Origin: Mesonia aquimarina | Lineage (GTDB): Bacteria; Bacteroidota; Bacteroidia; Flavobacteriales; Flavobacteriaceae | Assembly (NCBI RefSeq): GCF_003667275.1 | Contig: NZ_RCNV01000010.1 | Span: 1-64,000, forward strand | Direction: 5' to 3' | Length of the DNA stretch: 64,000 nt | Part shown: one piece after another, positions 34,901 through 43,913 of the stretch | Numbering within the stretch: position 1 is the first letter of the stretch | How the letters are laid out: every line of letters starts with the position of its first letter | Notes under the pieces: model-generated | Databases searched by the model: none | Told to the model about the DNA's origin: nothing | Seen by the model: only the letters and a program-made list of their open reading frames with translations | Position numbers and translations under genes: made by a program

Positions 34901-35489
34901 TTTGCGGCACTATGCCCTCCCGCGACCATTCCAGCCGTTGCGAACTCAACCTTTTCCCTGAATTGTTATCGGTATGATTTTCAAAATAATAAACCCGATC
35001 TACTTGGAGGTTCTGACCTATTATTTTCAAGGAGTCACCAAGTGCTTGTAACCAATCATTTGAAGCATATAAAGCGGTATTCACTTCAGAAAGGGCTTGT
35101 AAAAAGAGTCTATTTCGATGTACTACTTGCTTCTCCCGCAATTCATCACTAATATCAAATGCCGCAAACATCCCTAGCTTTTGATCATCCATCGTTATCA
35201 GATTACAGCAGGTCTTCACCTCCATCAGTTTCCCCTCTTTCGTTAGATGTTGTACATGTGCTGAAGCGGCGAGCAAGTCATTTTTATCATGAGAGGCCGA
35301 CGGGAGAATAGCCTGCATATCCATAGATAAAAACTCCTCCTTTGTATAGCCATACTGTACTAGTGCTGTTTTATTTACGTGAAGAAATTTTAAGCTTTCA
35401 ACATCAATTATCCACATAGGTACTGGACTGGCATCAAAAAACAGCTGATAAAATTCTTGATCGGAATTATAGTGTTGAATGTTTTCCAC
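31974..35489 (-). CDS. Multi-PAS/GAF histidine-kinase-like protein lacking the ATPase domain
   Basis: 1171 residues, no membrane segment, cytoplasmic. Approximate order: PAS (10-125), GAF (130-295), PAS (300-420), PAS (430-550), GAF (555-715), PAS (720-840), PAS (845-965), PAS (975-1090), then a dimerisation/phosphoacceptor helix pair (1095-1165) with IQSHVLRAPLTRV, candidate His near 1112. The protein ends there: no N, G1 or G2 boxes of an HATPase domain follow, and the stop overlaps the response regulator start. Either it is phosphorylated in trans, or it signals without kinase activity. Ligands of the PAS and GAF domains are unknown. Confidence 0.88.
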   Translation of the reverse strand: MENIQHYNSDQEFYQLFFDASPVPMWIIDVESLKFLHVNKTALVQYGYTKEEFLSMDMQAILPSASHDKNDLLAASAHVQHLTKEGKLMEVKTCCNLITMDDQKLGMFAAFDISDELREKQVVHRNRLFLQALSEVNTALYASNDWLQALGDSLKIIGQNLQVDRVYYFENHTDNNSGKRLSSQRLEWSREGIVPQIENSDLQNIPFDVIQTFTKPLSENKPYQALISDMETSFLKEMLVDQGIKSIIVFPLFIKDSFHGFIGFDDCTKERVWLADELEFLRTLLHNLSGIIEKKQILEQLQNSEYKFRSLVQEGNELIAVIDASCHYTYLSPNFKHILGFEIQSLEQHRPSHFIYPEDASLVKKYFNKASQQKITKLPVFRHQDADGNWRYIESTFTNLLEDHIVKGIVMNARDVTERVKTREKLQIAHERYRIASEASQDHIYDWDLKTGKVTRVGESLITLFGYTANRSYDSEFWEEHLHPDEKVQVYDKLDRYLKDLSKSICKQQYRFRKADGTYATIVDSGHIIRDVRGNAIRLIGAVKDITSIVEKEKEEKLLLSLSSVLSQSSNLETCLQTAATQLREFSDLAAAEVWLCSRDETKLNLIAYAVDQPEVVGFYERKNGLSSVNIGEGLPGCVWKEKKALIWKTQTHDAFIRKHNAEIYKLQSALGVPIIYHGKFQGMFLLLSRQSADSLFTIKHILSTIGKQIGASLKHKLIEDELNYFFDISPDPLCIWNFDGYLKKVNRAFVNKMGYSRQTLISKPITAFIPWDERENFHQALQSLVRKPSVDAYETCFQTKEGERIWVLWSSGTKHEEKMIYSVGKDITKQKVAEENLRNAYARLKNAQKMANLGYWVRDIAEDVTEWSEEMYKIFDQDPEHFVPNLQNVTHSFHPEDRYLIEEDLSVHLPDDEEHDFTHRIISGKGKLRWIHQRISLKKDQKGNPTLLEGTVQDVTEQRLIEQKLRRSNERFSLAMKATNEMMWDWNFETNEIDRSSGYDKFLNYLSHEKGGKNNSWFSQVHPEDLDGLWASIEETIADPEINQWSKEYRMITSADELVYVIDRCFIVRNEKKEIIRAVGAALDVTPSRRHIEAIQVQNKKLKEIAWIQSHVLRAPLTRVISIVQLITEFEGGGKSKEDLYKLMLQSCEEMDEVIKSVTKKSETITIKDL

Positions 35490-35820
35490 GTAGCGGTTTT
35501 TAATTGATCGATTAATGTCTCATCCTTTTGAGCGATCAACCTAAGTTTGTATACTAATTTTGAAAGAAAAGTAATTATTTTAAAAAAAACGTGCAATTTT
35601 TTTAACCCAAAGATTACACTATTTCTCTACTACTTACCTCGATTCTTATGCGGTTAACATTTTACTCCCTACAAACCAGTATTATGCACAAAATAAACGT
35701 TAAATATCCAAGAAAGTAATTACAATTAAATCTTCATTAATTTTTTAACAAACCTTTTATAATAGGGCAAAAAAACTATTTTTGCATTTTTTTAACTTTT
35801 TAACCAATTATCACCGTTCT
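35490..35820 (+). promoter_or_regulatory. Intergenic region with candidate adhesin promoter
   Basis: A -7-like TATTTTTGC (35777-35785) lies 36 bases before the adhesin ATG at 35821; no convincing -33 box is seen. The rest of this 330-base gap between divergent genes is AT-rich and shows no gene. Confidence 0.4.
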
Positions 35821-38800
35821 ATGAAACAAAAACTACTGTTATTATTTTTATTGACCACAGGGCTCGTAAATGCACAGTTTACGGGTATCTATGATTTAAG
35901 CAATTGGACTTTGACCAATAACAATCCAAATTCTACTGCTAGTGTAGACTTAAGTGGCGCACCAAATTCTTTTGTATTTACGGGGAGTGATTCTGGGATT
36001 TCAGGTAATAATTTGTATGATGATTTTGAGATTATCGTCCCTAATACAACCACACTTAATTTTAATTACAATCATTCTAATCCTGATATAGATAATTTTC
36101 AATATGTTATCAACGGGGTCTCCACCTTGGTTACCAATAACGGAAGTGGAACTCTTTCGATACCCGTTTCTACAGGCGACACATTTGCATTTAGGATCTA
36201 TAATGATGATGATATTTTTGGGGCTGGAATCCTTAGCATATCTAATTTTAGTGCAGGTTCTACATGTACCTTAACCGCTTCCATCACCTCACAAACTAAT
36301 ATCGCTTGCCATGGAGACTTAACAGGTACACTTACCGTAACCGCAACTAATGGAGCTGCAAACTATAACTATGAATGGACACAAAATTCTTCACCTTATA
36401 ACTCAACACTCGGCACAAGCTCTGCCAGTAATACAATTAATGGACTATCGGCAGGTTCATACACCGTAACTATTACCGATAATAATGGATGTACCGATAC
36501 GGCATCAGCCACCATAACAGAACCTACCAGTGTTTTATCGGCCAGTGCAGTCGCTACCCATGTTTCCTGTAACGGTGGGAACGACGGGGCTGTAGACCTG
36601 ACCGTCGTTGGTGGTACGCCACCTTACACCTTTGCGTGGAGCAACACCGCTACTACCGAAGATATGACCGGTTTAGAAGCAAACACTTATTCTGTAACCG
36701 TAACCGATGCAAAAGGATGTACCGCTACAGATTCTGTTGAGGTTCAGCAGCCGGCATTATTATCAGCCAGTGCAGTCGCTACCCATGTTTCCTGTAACGG
36801 TGGGAACGACGGGGCTGTTGATTTAACTGTTGTTGGTGGAACGCCACCTTACACCTATGCATGGAGCAACACTGCTACTACCGAAGATATGACCGGTTTA
36901 GAAGCAAACACTTATTCTGTAACCGTAACTGATGCAAACGGATGTACCACTACTGAATCTGTGGAGGTAACAGAACCCGCTATTCTATCGGCCAGTGCAA
37001 TAGCTACCGATGTTTCCTGTAACGGCGGGAACGACGGGACTGTAGATTTAACTGTTGTCGGTGGAACGCCACCTTACACCTTTACGTGGAGCAACACCGC
37101 TACTACCGAAGATATGACCGGTTTAGAAGCAAATACTTATTCCGTGTCCGTAACCGATGCAAAAGGATGTACCGCTACCGATTCTGTAGATGTACTTGAA
37201 CCGAGTGTACTTCAAGCAAGCATTACTATTAATCAACTTGCCGGTTGTATTGACACTTATAACGGAGAAGCTACAGTAATTGTTAGCGGAGGAACTACCC
37301 CATATACTTTTAACTGGGACAACGGAGAAACTACAGCAAACGTAACTAATTTAAACGCAGGGGTTCATAACCTTAGTATAACGGATGCAAATGGATGTCA
37401 ATTAACAAAATCAATCACAATGAGCTATTCTGACACAACACCGCCGCTAGCGGATAGTGCTTCTCTAAGTGACATTAGCATGGAGTGTGAAGTCTTAGCT
37501 ACCGATGTTCCAACGCCAAACGCAACCGATAATTGCAGTGGGACTGTAAGTGTAACGCATGATGCAAATTTCCCGATTACAACACAAGGAACTACTGTCA
37601 TTACTTGGACCTATACCGATGTAAACGGAAACTCCTCAACCCAAATACAAAATATCATCATTGATGACACAACGCCGCCGGTAGCGGATAGTGCTTCGTT
37701 AAGTGACATCACTACAGAATGTGAAGTATTAGCTACGGATGTTCTAACACCAACGGCAACCGATAATTGCAGTGGGACTGTAAGTGTAACGCATGATGCG
37801 AGTTTCCCAATCAATACGCAAGGAACCACCGTAATCACGTGGACCTATGAAGATGAAAACGGAAATACATCTACGCAAACGCAACAGGTAATTATAGATG
37901 ATGTAAGCGCACCGGTTGCCGATCAAGCTACTTTAGCTGATGTAACCATGGAATGTGAAGTATTAGCTTCTGATGTTACCACGCCAACCGCTACCGATAA
38001 CTGTGGTGGAACGGTAACGGTAACGAATGATGTGAGTTTCCCTATTGCAACACAGGGAACTAGCGTCATTACTTGGACCTATACCGATGTAAATGGAAAC
38101 TCCTCAACCCAAATGCAAAACATCATCATTGATGACACAACGCCGCCGCTAGCGGATAGTGCTTCTTTAAGTGACATTAGTATGGAATGTGAAGTCTTAG
38201 CTACCGATGTTGCAACACCAACGGCAACCGATAATTGCAGTGGGACTGTAAGTGTAACCCATGATGCGAATTTCCCGATTACAACACAAGGAACTACCGT
38301 CATTACTTGGACCTATACCGATGTAAACGGAAACTCCTCTACCCAAATGCAAAATATCATCATTGATGACACAACGCCGCCGCTAGCGGATAGTGCTTCT
38401 TTAAGTGACATTAGTATGGAATGTGAAGTCTTAGCTACCGATGTTGCAACACCAACGGCAACCGATAATTGCAGTGGGACTGTAAGTGTAACCCATGATG
38501 CGAATTTCCCGATTACAACACAAGGAACTACCGTCATTACTTGGACCTATACCGATGTAAACGGAAACTCCTCTACCCAAATGCAAAATATCATCATTGA
38601 TGACACAACGCCGCCGCTAGCGGATAGTGCTTCTCTAAGTGACATTAGTATGGAGTGTGAAGTCTTAGCTACGGATATTCCAACACCAACAGCAACCGAT
38701 AATTGCAGTGGAATTGTAAGTGTAACGCATGATGCGAATTTCCCGATTACAACACAAGGAACTACCGTAATCACGTGGACCTATGAAGATGAAAACGGTA

Positions 38801-40590
38801 ATACCTCAACGCAAACGCAACAGGTAATTATTGATGATGTAAGCGCACCGGTTGCCGATCAAGCTACTTTAGCTGATGTAACCATGGAATGTGAAGTATT
38901 AGCTGCTGATGTTACCACGCCAACCGCTACCGATAACTGTGGCGGAACAGTAACCGTAACCAATGATGCAACTTTCCCTATTGCAACACAGGGGACTAGC
39001 GTAATTACCTGGACCTATGAAGATGAAAACGGAAACACTTCAACGCAAACACAAAATGTAATCATTGATGATGTAACCGCGCCGGTTGCCGATCAAGCTA
39101 CTTTAGCTGATGTAACCATGGAATGTGAAGTATTAGCTGCTGATGTTACCACGCCAACCGCTATCGATAACTGTGGTGGAACGGTAACGGTAACGAATGA
39201 TGTGAGTTTCCCAATCAATACGCAAGGAACCACCGTAGTCACGTGGACCTATGAAGATGAAAACGGAAACACTTCAACGCAAACGCAAAATATCAATGTA
39301 GTAGCTTCACCGATTGCAGGCGTTACTTTTGATGATGCTAGTCTTACCTATGATGAGAATGTACACACATTATCTGTAAATAATTTGCCTGCCGATGCCA
39401 GTGTAAGTTATACTACTTCACCAAGTACAGGGACACCAAACGGAGCTAGCGAGGCAGGATCGTATACCATCACGGCAATAGTAACTCCTCCCGCCACCGC
39501 GGTAAATTGCGAGCCTATTACACTTACGGCAACGCTAAGCATTAGCCAGGCAGCACAAAGCATCGATTTCGATGCGCTTCCGGTAAGGATACTAGAAGAA
39601 GATCCTGATTTTCAATTACAGGCAGCTGCAAGTTCTAATCTTCCGGTAACCTATACATACACCTACACCGCTGTAAATCCTCCGGCTACTGTTTCTGCCA
39701 CAGGATGGGTTGAGTTACTAACATCGGGTACTATTGAAATTACGGCTCATCAGCCGGGTAATGAGAATTACCTACCCGCCACCCCTGTTACCCAAGACCT
39801 ACAAATCAACAGTCGGGATGCCGCTGCACATACCGTGCATATAGAAGGAGAAGCCTATGAGACACCGGAAAGCGATATTTATTACCGCATTGAATGTCAG
39901 GATAATAAAAACCAAGTAGAGGTTATATTTGAAACGGAAACCAATGCTAATATCACTCCAAGTCATACCTTTATTATTGCGACCCCTACACCGGGTATTT
40001 ATCGTCAAACTGTAGAAATTACTTCTCAAGACGGAAGTACGCAACAAAACTTTACGGTAATCGTAGAAAAAATGTTTCCTTTTAAGGCTATTGTAGAACA
40101 AAAATTCAATAATGTATTGTTGGTCAATAACAACCCGAATACCAACGGAGGTTATAAATTTGTTGCCTATCAGTGGTATAAAGACGGAGAGCTTATTGGG
40201 GATGGACAATATTATTCTGCCGGACCTCAACAAACTGATGTTTTAGATACAGAAGCCAATTATTATGTACAGATGGAAACGGAAGAAGGAGACCTACTTC
40301 AAACTTGTATCGGCAAGGTAAACTTAATCAACAACTTTGCTGTTTCCATGTATCCTAATCCGAATACTTCCGGAACAAATTTAAATATTGAAGTTGAAGG
40401 CTATCAAATAACAACCGAGAACAACTTACACGTAAACTTGATTTCCTTACAAGGAATTTCTGTTAAACAATGGAAAACTGACCGCAATACCAGTACGGTA
40501 AATTTACCGGAAAATTTAGCTTCAGGAATATATATTGTTAAATGTACGATTGGAACCACCAGTCGTAATTTTAAATTGATCATTGAATAA
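35821..40590 (+). CDS. Large T9SS-secreted repeat adhesin (SprB-type repeats)
   Basis: 1589 residues from the ATG at 35821, which starts a signal peptide (MKQKLLLLFLLTTGLVNAQ). An N-terminal beta-rich domain (about 20-145) is followed by SprB repeats (about 150-540, HVSCNGGNDGAVDLTVVGGTPPYTF). Then come eight 78-residue HYR/Ig-like repeats (about 539-1162, ECEVLATDV, DNCSGTVSVTHD, GTTVITWTY). A linker region follows with FDALPVRI and YLPATPV strands. A type A T9SS sorting domain ends it (VSMYPNPNTSG, GIYIVKCTIG, FKLIIE). SprB-like proteins serve gliding and adhesion. Spontaneous changes in repeat number are likely. The barrel gene 11 bases downstream is probably cotranscribed. Confidence 0.93.
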   Translation: MKQKLLLLFLLTTGLVNAQFTGIYDLSNWTLTNNNPNSTASVDLSGAPNSFVFTGSDSGISGNNLYDDFEIIVPNTTTLNFNYNHSNPDIDNFQYVINGVSTLVTNNGSGTLSIPVSTGDTFAFRIYNDDDIFGAGILSISNFSAGSTCTLTASITSQTNIACHGDLTGTLTVTATNGAANYNYEWTQNSSPYNSTLGTSSASNTINGLSAGSYTVTITDNNGCTDTASATITEPTSVLSASAVATHVSCNGGNDGAVDLTVVGGTPPYTFAWSNTATTEDMTGLEANTYSVTVTDAKGCTATDSVEVQQPALLSASAVATHVSCNGGNDGAVDLTVVGGTPPYTYAWSNTATTEDMTGLEANTYSVTVTDANGCTTTESVEVTEPAILSASAIATDVSCNGGNDGTVDLTVVGGTPPYTFTWSNTATTEDMTGLEANTYSVSVTDAKGCTATDSVDVLEPSVLQASITINQLAGCIDTYNGEATVIVSGGTTPYTFNWDNGETTANVTNLNAGVHNLSITDANGCQLTKSITMSYSDTTPPLADSASLSDISMECEVLATDVPTPNATDNCSGTVSVTHDANFPITTQGTTVITWTYTDVNGNSSTQIQNIIIDDTTPPVADSASLSDITTECEVLATDVLTPTATDNCSGTVSVTHDASFPINTQGTTVITWTYEDENGNTSTQTQQVIIDDVSAPVADQATLADVTMECEVLASDVTTPTATDNCGGTVTVTNDVSFPIATQGTSVITWTYTDVNGNSSTQMQNIIIDDTTPPLADSASLSDISMECEVLATDVATPTATDNCSGTVSVTHDANFPITTQGTTVITWTYTDVNGNSSTQMQNIIIDDTTPPLADSASLSDISMECEVLATDVATPTATDNCSGTVSVTHDANFPITTQGTTVITWTYTDVNGNSSTQMQNIIIDDTTPPLADSASLSDISMECEVLATDIPTPTATDNCSGIVSVTHDANFPITTQGTTVITWTYEDENGNTSTQTQQVIIDDVSAPVADQATLADVTMECEVLAADVTTPTATDNCGGTVTVTNDATFPIATQGTSVITWTYEDENGNTSTQTQNVIIDDVTAPVADQATLADVTMECEVLAADVTTPTAIDNCGGTVTVTNDVSFPINTQGTTVVTWTYEDENGNTSTQTQNINVVASPIAGVTFDDASLTYDENVHTLSVNNLPADASVSYTTSPSTGTPNGASEAGSYTITAIVTPPATAVNCEPITLTATLSISQAAQSIDFDALPVRILEEDPDFQLQAAASSNLPVTYTYTYTAVNPPATVSATGWVELLTSGTIEITAHQPGNENYLPATPVTQDLQINSRDAAAHTVHIEGEAYETPESDIYYRIECQDNKNQVEVIFETETNANITPSHTFIIATPTPGIYRQTVEITSQDGSTQQNFTVIVEKMFPFKAIVEQKFNNVLLVNNNPNTNGGYKFVAYQWYKDGELIGDGQYYSAGPQQTDVLDTEANYYVQMETEEGDLLQTCIGKVNLINNFAVSMYPNPNTSGTNLNIEVEGYQITTENNLHVNLISLQGISVKQWKTDRNTSTVNLPENLASGIYIVKCTIGTTSRNFKLIIE
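36538..37212 (+). repeat. Three 225-bp in-frame SprB repeats
   Basis: Units start at 36538, 36763 and 36988 with a period of exactly 225 bases (75 codons). Units share long identical stretches such as GGAACGCCACCTTACACCT and GAAGATATGACCGGTTTAGA. More diverged units flank them on both sides. Confidence 0.9.
37435..39306 (+). repeat. Eight 234-bp in-frame tandem repeats
   Basis: Units start at 37435, 37669, 37903, 38137, 38371, 38605, 38839 and 39073, all exactly 234 bases (78 codons). By eye, units 4 and 5 (38137-38370 and 38371-38604) are identical. Units 1, 2, 4, 5 and 6 begin ACAACRCCGCCG; units 3, 7 and 8 begin GTAASCGCRCCGGTTGCC. This shows recent amplification or gene conversion between two unit subtypes. 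Confidence 0.95.
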
Positions 40591-40601
40591 AAAATAAACG
40601 A

Positions 40602-41480
40602 ATGAATTTAGTTCACATATCAACCTATTTATCAAAAAAGCAGTTTTCTTTTATCTGCTTGTTCATTAGTATTTTAAGCATTAACATAGGGCAAGCTCAA
40701 ACAAGAAGTGAGTTTGCTATCGAAGCCGGAGGAATATTCAACAAATTAACTTACGAGCTTTCTTCGGAAGACGCTTCTATAAATCATTCCGATGGTGCTA
40801 GCATTGGAATCGGTTATAGTTTCTATTTGAAACCGCAATGGGCTATTAGTATTGGAGGTATTTATCAACACTATCAATCCGAAGCTCGTTTCGGTATACT
40901 TCAAGGAAGTTACACGGCCACCGATATAGAAGGAGAAAACTTTGAATTTCGTTATACGGCAACCGATTATTCCGAAGAACAGAACCTAAATGTTGTTCAT
41001 ATACCCTTAACCCTACAATTTCAAACAGAGGGCGACACTAAGATTTATGTACGTGCCGGTGGACAAATCGGAATCTTACTTTCATCGGAGTATACAAGTA
41101 TAACAGAGAGATTAAGCACCAGTGGATATTATCCGCAATATGATGCAGAACTATTCGACCCACAGTTTATGGGGTTTGGAACCTATAACAATCTTAAAGC
41201 TCCTGCCCGAGAACTGGATTGGAACACTTCTTTTTCAGCGGTATTGGAAGCCGGAGTAAAACGAGAAGCCGGAAAAAACAGTCATTTGTATATCGGGTTT
41301 TTCATAAACTACGGACTCAATACCATTAGCAATGATAATCGTGAGGAAGCTTTAGTAGCCTATCAAACTTCCAAACCGGATGACTTTTTATTCAACAGTA
41401 TATTTAGTACCGGTAATGCAAAACAAGCAAGGCTACAATCCTTCGGTGTTAAACTTCGTTATGCATTTGGAGGCTATTAA
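40602..41480 (+). CDS. Outer-membrane beta-barrel protein beside the adhesin
   Basis: 292 residues with a signal sequence (FICLFISILSINIGQAQ). The rest alternates in barrel fashion (YSFYLKPQWAISIGGIYQHYQS, IYVRAGGQIGILLSS, LYIGFFINYGLNTIS) and ends SFGVKLRYAFGGY. It fits the small barrel (OMP beta-barrel/OmpA-like) group. It starts 11 bases after the adhesin stop, so it is very likely cotranscribed. SprB proteins often have a PorP/SprF-type barrel partner; this protein does not look like that family but sits in the same place. An anchoring role is inference. Confidence 0.75.
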   Translation: MNLVHISTYLSKKQFSFICLFISILSINIGQAQTRSEFAIEAGGIFNKLTYELSSEDASINHSDGASIGIGYSFYLKPQWAISIGGIYQHYQSEARFGILQGSYTATDIEGENFEFRYTATDYSEEQNLNVVHIPLTLQFQTEGDTKIYVRAGGQIGILLSSEYTSITERLSTSGYYPQYDAELFDPQFMGFGTYNNLKAPARELDWNTSFSAVLEAGVKREAGKNSHLYIGFFINYGLNTISNDNREEALVAYQTSKPDDFLFNSIFSTGNAKQARLQSFGVKLRYAFGGY

Positions 41481-41497
41481 TGCTTCGTGTGTTTATT

Positions 41498-41537
41498 ACA
41501 AACAAGCCGTTTTAGGAAATCTAAGCGGCTTGTTTGT
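41498..41537. terminator. Strong hairpin after the adhesin operon
   Basis: A perfect 12-bp stem ACAAACAAGCCG (41498-41509) with CGGCTTGTTTGT (41526-41537), with an inner TTTAG/CTAAG extension. It lies 17 bases after the stop. A clear T tract is missing, so it may protect the mRNA end rather than terminate. Confidence 0.6.
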
Positions 41538-42258
41538 ACACTTAGCAATATATTAAATTCACGATTCTACAGTAAAATTATAGATTGACATCTGTCAGCG
41601 AAGGAACGAAGTCGAAATTTCTTTCTCTGACAAATAGGAAGACGCTTCGACTTCATTTCATTTCGCTCAGCGTGACAACATTGATTCAACATTTTTCAAA
41701 GCAATATGCTCTTAGCAGTTAGGAGTTAACAAAATTGTAAATTTGATATTGAAATAAAGTAAATGACTTATTAACTTTTTATCTCTTTAACTTTTTAGCT
41801 TTCATTTCATTTTCAAATTGATCCATCAACACATTATCACATCATCACATCAACCCCTTCCAACTTCAAGCTTTAAACAATCAACATTAAACATTAAAAA
41901 AAACACTTCGACAGGCTTAGGGTGACAAGTCACATTCAACTCTAAACATAAAACTCTATTCATTACCTCTTAAACCTTTCAAACTTACAGCTACCAACCC
42001 AATGGTTTACTTATAGCAATCCCGACGTTAGCACAAGGCTTAACCAATGCTGACTCGAAGCTTAGTCGTATAAAGTTCCTAAATACGGGTTAAGTACGGT
42101 TCTGCTTCGAAGGAGTAATGATTTAGCTATACTAGAGCTATGGTTTATCCATACTTTTTCTATGGAAAAACCTGCTTACATGCCATGCGCATTCTAATAT
42201 TTTTGAAGAAGATTTTTATGAAGCCAACAAACATTAACCATAAAACACTTCATAGCAT
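41538..42258. repeat. Intergenic repeats before the accessory region
   Basis: Contains palindromic repeats near 41641-41690 (GACGCTTCGACTTCA..CGCTCAGCGTGACA) and 41901-41930 (CACTTCGACAGGCTTAGGGTGACA), then TTCCAACTTCAAGC-like strings. From about 42018 to 42130 there is a more GC-balanced stretch (CCCGACGTTAGCACAAGGC) that I could not assign. Open frames here are not convincing genes. Confidence 0.6.
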
Positions 42259-42891
42259 ATGGCACGATTACTCAACAATCCTTTTGGAAATATTAGCGGA
42301 AAAGCGGGAAGCATTGTTTTTAAAAGAAACAAAAACGGCATATACATTAGCACACTTCCTACTCCTAGCTTACAAAAACCTAGTGCAGCGCAAAGCTTAC
42401 AGCAATCTAAGATGACAATAGTGATGCGCTTTTTACAAGCATTGAAGTTTTTATTCAAATCGAGTTACTTCCCTTTAGATCCTAAAAAGTCAGCATTTAA
42501 TCATGCTAAATCTTATTATTTAAAAGAAGCCTTAATCCATACGCCCGTCGGCTATGGTATTAATTACGCAAAAGCTATAGTCAGTTATGGAACTATACGG
42601 GTACCGGAGCAAGTGCACGCGCATCGACCGGCAGCGGATCATTTAGAACTCCATTGGCTGGCACAAAGCGGTCAAGCTTTTGCATCTACAAAAGATCAAG
42701 TGCTATTGGTTCTGTATCACGAAAAAACGCAAGAAGTCTATTTTCAAACCCAAGCGGGACTGCGTGCAGATGCATATTTAAATTTTAGCATCCCCAAAAA
42801 ATGGCAAACACTTCCTTTTCATCTTTGGATGGGTTATATACAACCGGAAGCAAAGCGAGCTTCGGTTAGTGTGTATTTGGGGGAGTTTTAG
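42259..42891 (+). CDS. DUF6266 family protein
   Basis: 210 residues. The N-terminus MARLLNNPFGNISGKAGSIVF carries the recognisable DUF6266 start (short sequence, then a G-x-I-SGK-x-G pattern). It continues with a helical part and a beta-rich C-terminal half (DHLELHWLAQ, VLLVLYHEKTQEVYF, WMGYIQPEAKRASVSVYLGEF). Function unknown. No signal peptide. The gene begins an accessory stretch and is followed after 12 bases by a small secreted protein gene on the same strand. Confidence 0.85.
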   Translation: MARLLNNPFGNISGKAGSIVFKRNKNGIYISTLPTPSLQKPSAAQSLQQSKMTIVMRFLQALKFLFKSSYFPLDPKKSAFNHAKSYYLKEALIHTPVGYGINYAKAIVSYGTIRVPEQVHAHRPAADHLELHWLAQSGQAFASTKDQVLLVLYHEKTQEVYFQTQAGLRADAYLNFSIPKKWQTLPFHLWMGYIQPEAKRASVSVYLGEF

Positions 42892-42903
42892 CATATTAAT
42901 TAA

Positions 42904-43326
42904 ATGTTTAAACACATATTTTTTATTCTATTAGTTGGCTGTTACTCTCCACTTGCTAATGGACAACAAACAATTGGTAAAATAGAAGGAGCCGAAGTTT
43001 TTGAAACCAAAAAGCATTATGAGCTTATCTTTAAAAATAAAGCTATTAATAAGTATACCTCTGCTTACTTAACTAAAAATGGTAAAAAAGAAAATGCTTA
43101 CACTGTTTTAAAGAGATACGTGTTTTCATTATTTGATAACCCTACTATAAAAAGTTATCTCTTGCAGTTAGAAGACGATAGCTTGTATTTGGTTTATAAA
43201 GACAAGAAAGTTAGAATCGAAATATGGAGGAATCATAATAGCAATAATCGTAAATCTTCCCAATGGTATAGTTATGCTGAATATTTACAATTATTTGGTA
43301 TTACGCTAGATAAAAATACTTTTTAA
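42904..43326 (+). CDS. Small secreted protein, first copy of a duplicated module
   Basis: 140 residues with a signal peptide (MFKHIFFILLVGCYSPLANG, then QQ). The C-terminal half, LLQLEDDSLYLVYKDKKVRIEIW..SSQWYSYAEYLQLFG, recurs in the truncated copy at 44393-44599. The family is not recognised. Together with the short gene right after it (43337), this forms a two-gene module that appears again, damaged, beyond a toxin-antitoxin pair. Confidence 0.7.
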   Translation: MFKHIFFILLVGCYSPLANGQQTIGKIEGAEVFETKKHYELIFKNKAINKYTSAYLTKNGKKENAYTVLKRYVFSLFDNPTIKSYLLQLEDDSLYLVYKDKKVRIEIWRNHNSNNRKSSQWYSYAEYLQLFGITLDKNTF

Positions 43327-43336
43327 TACAATTATA

Positions 43337-43474
43337 TTGACCTTATACGAGTTTAAACTTTTGGATAATGAGAAACAATTTGAGGTTACTTTTAAAGAAG
43401 GTAATTTTATTGACTACCATTTAGAGACTAAAAGGCGCTTCATACTTTATGCAGTAAATAAATTATTGCGATGA
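43337..43474 (+). CDS. 45-residue small protein of the duplicated module
   Basis: TTG start, 45 codons: begins LTLYEFKLLDNEKQFEVTFK and contains IDYHLETKRRFILYAVNKLL. It matches the ATG-started ORF at 44610-44741 across its whole length (MTLYEFKLLDKEKQYDVIFK). Conservation of the frame in both copies supports translation. It resembles the N-terminus of longer flavobacterial proteins of the MTxYEFNLLDE type, so it may be a shortened form. Confidence 0.55.
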   Translation: MTLYEFKLLDNEKQFEVTFKEGNFIDYHLETKRRFILYAVNKLLR

Positions 43475-43596
43475 AATAACTATAAATTTTCAATAAATCT
43501 TTTTTCTCTCCAATTGGTATGCTAATGACTTTAATTACCGTATGCTATAAGCTACTAAAAACAGGCTTTTGCCATAGCAAAATCAGTAGTACTTTA

Positions 43597-43911
43597 TTAT
43601 TCAATCCGATTTTCATCATTCATTTTAGTCGGATTTTGTCGTGTATCAAAGACATCATTAATTATAATTTCATTACCGATTATTCTGTAAATAAGTTTAT
43701 AATGTCCACTTATTAAGTATCGGTGATTTTTATTTAGAATTGTCAAATTAGGTTCTACTGGACCAGAATTCGGGTTTTTTATTAATTGTTTAGAGGATTC
43801 AAGTATTTGTTTTCTGATTTTATGAGCAAGTTTTTTATTTACTTCAATAGAATAATAATCAAAAATGTCTTTTAAATTTCTGATAGCAAAATCAGTCCAA
43901 ACTATTTTCAT
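43597..43911 (-). CDS. RelE/ParE family toxin
   Basis: 104 residues from the ATG at 43911. ParE/RelE fold: IVWTDFAIRNLKDIFDYYS at the start, then the helix NKKLAHKIRKQILESSKQL, NPNSGPVEPNLTIL, and the strand pair YRYLI-like HRYLISGHYKLIYRIIGNEIIINDVFDTRQNP. ParE toxins act on gyrase and RelE on translating ribosomes; sequence alone does not decide. It starts 3 bases after the antitoxin stop. Confidence 0.9.
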   Translation of the reverse strand: MKIVWTDFAIRNLKDIFDYYSIEVNKKLAHKIRKQILESSKQLIKNPNSGPVEPNLTILNKNHRYLISGHYKLIYRIIGNEIIINDVFDTRQNPTKMNDENRIE

Positions 43912-43913
43912 TG

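Noticed and set aside
37611-38774. Series of minus-strand frames of about 75 codons
   Set aside because: They are antisense shadows of the 234-bp adhesin repeats, spaced at the repeat period.
42018-42130. Structured RNA or tRNA-like stretch before DUF6266
   Set aside because: I could not draw a cloverleaf or match a known motif; left unassigned.
42140-42415. 91-codon frame overlapping DUF6266
   Set aside because: It overlaps the recognisable DUF6266 start in another frame and has no family features.
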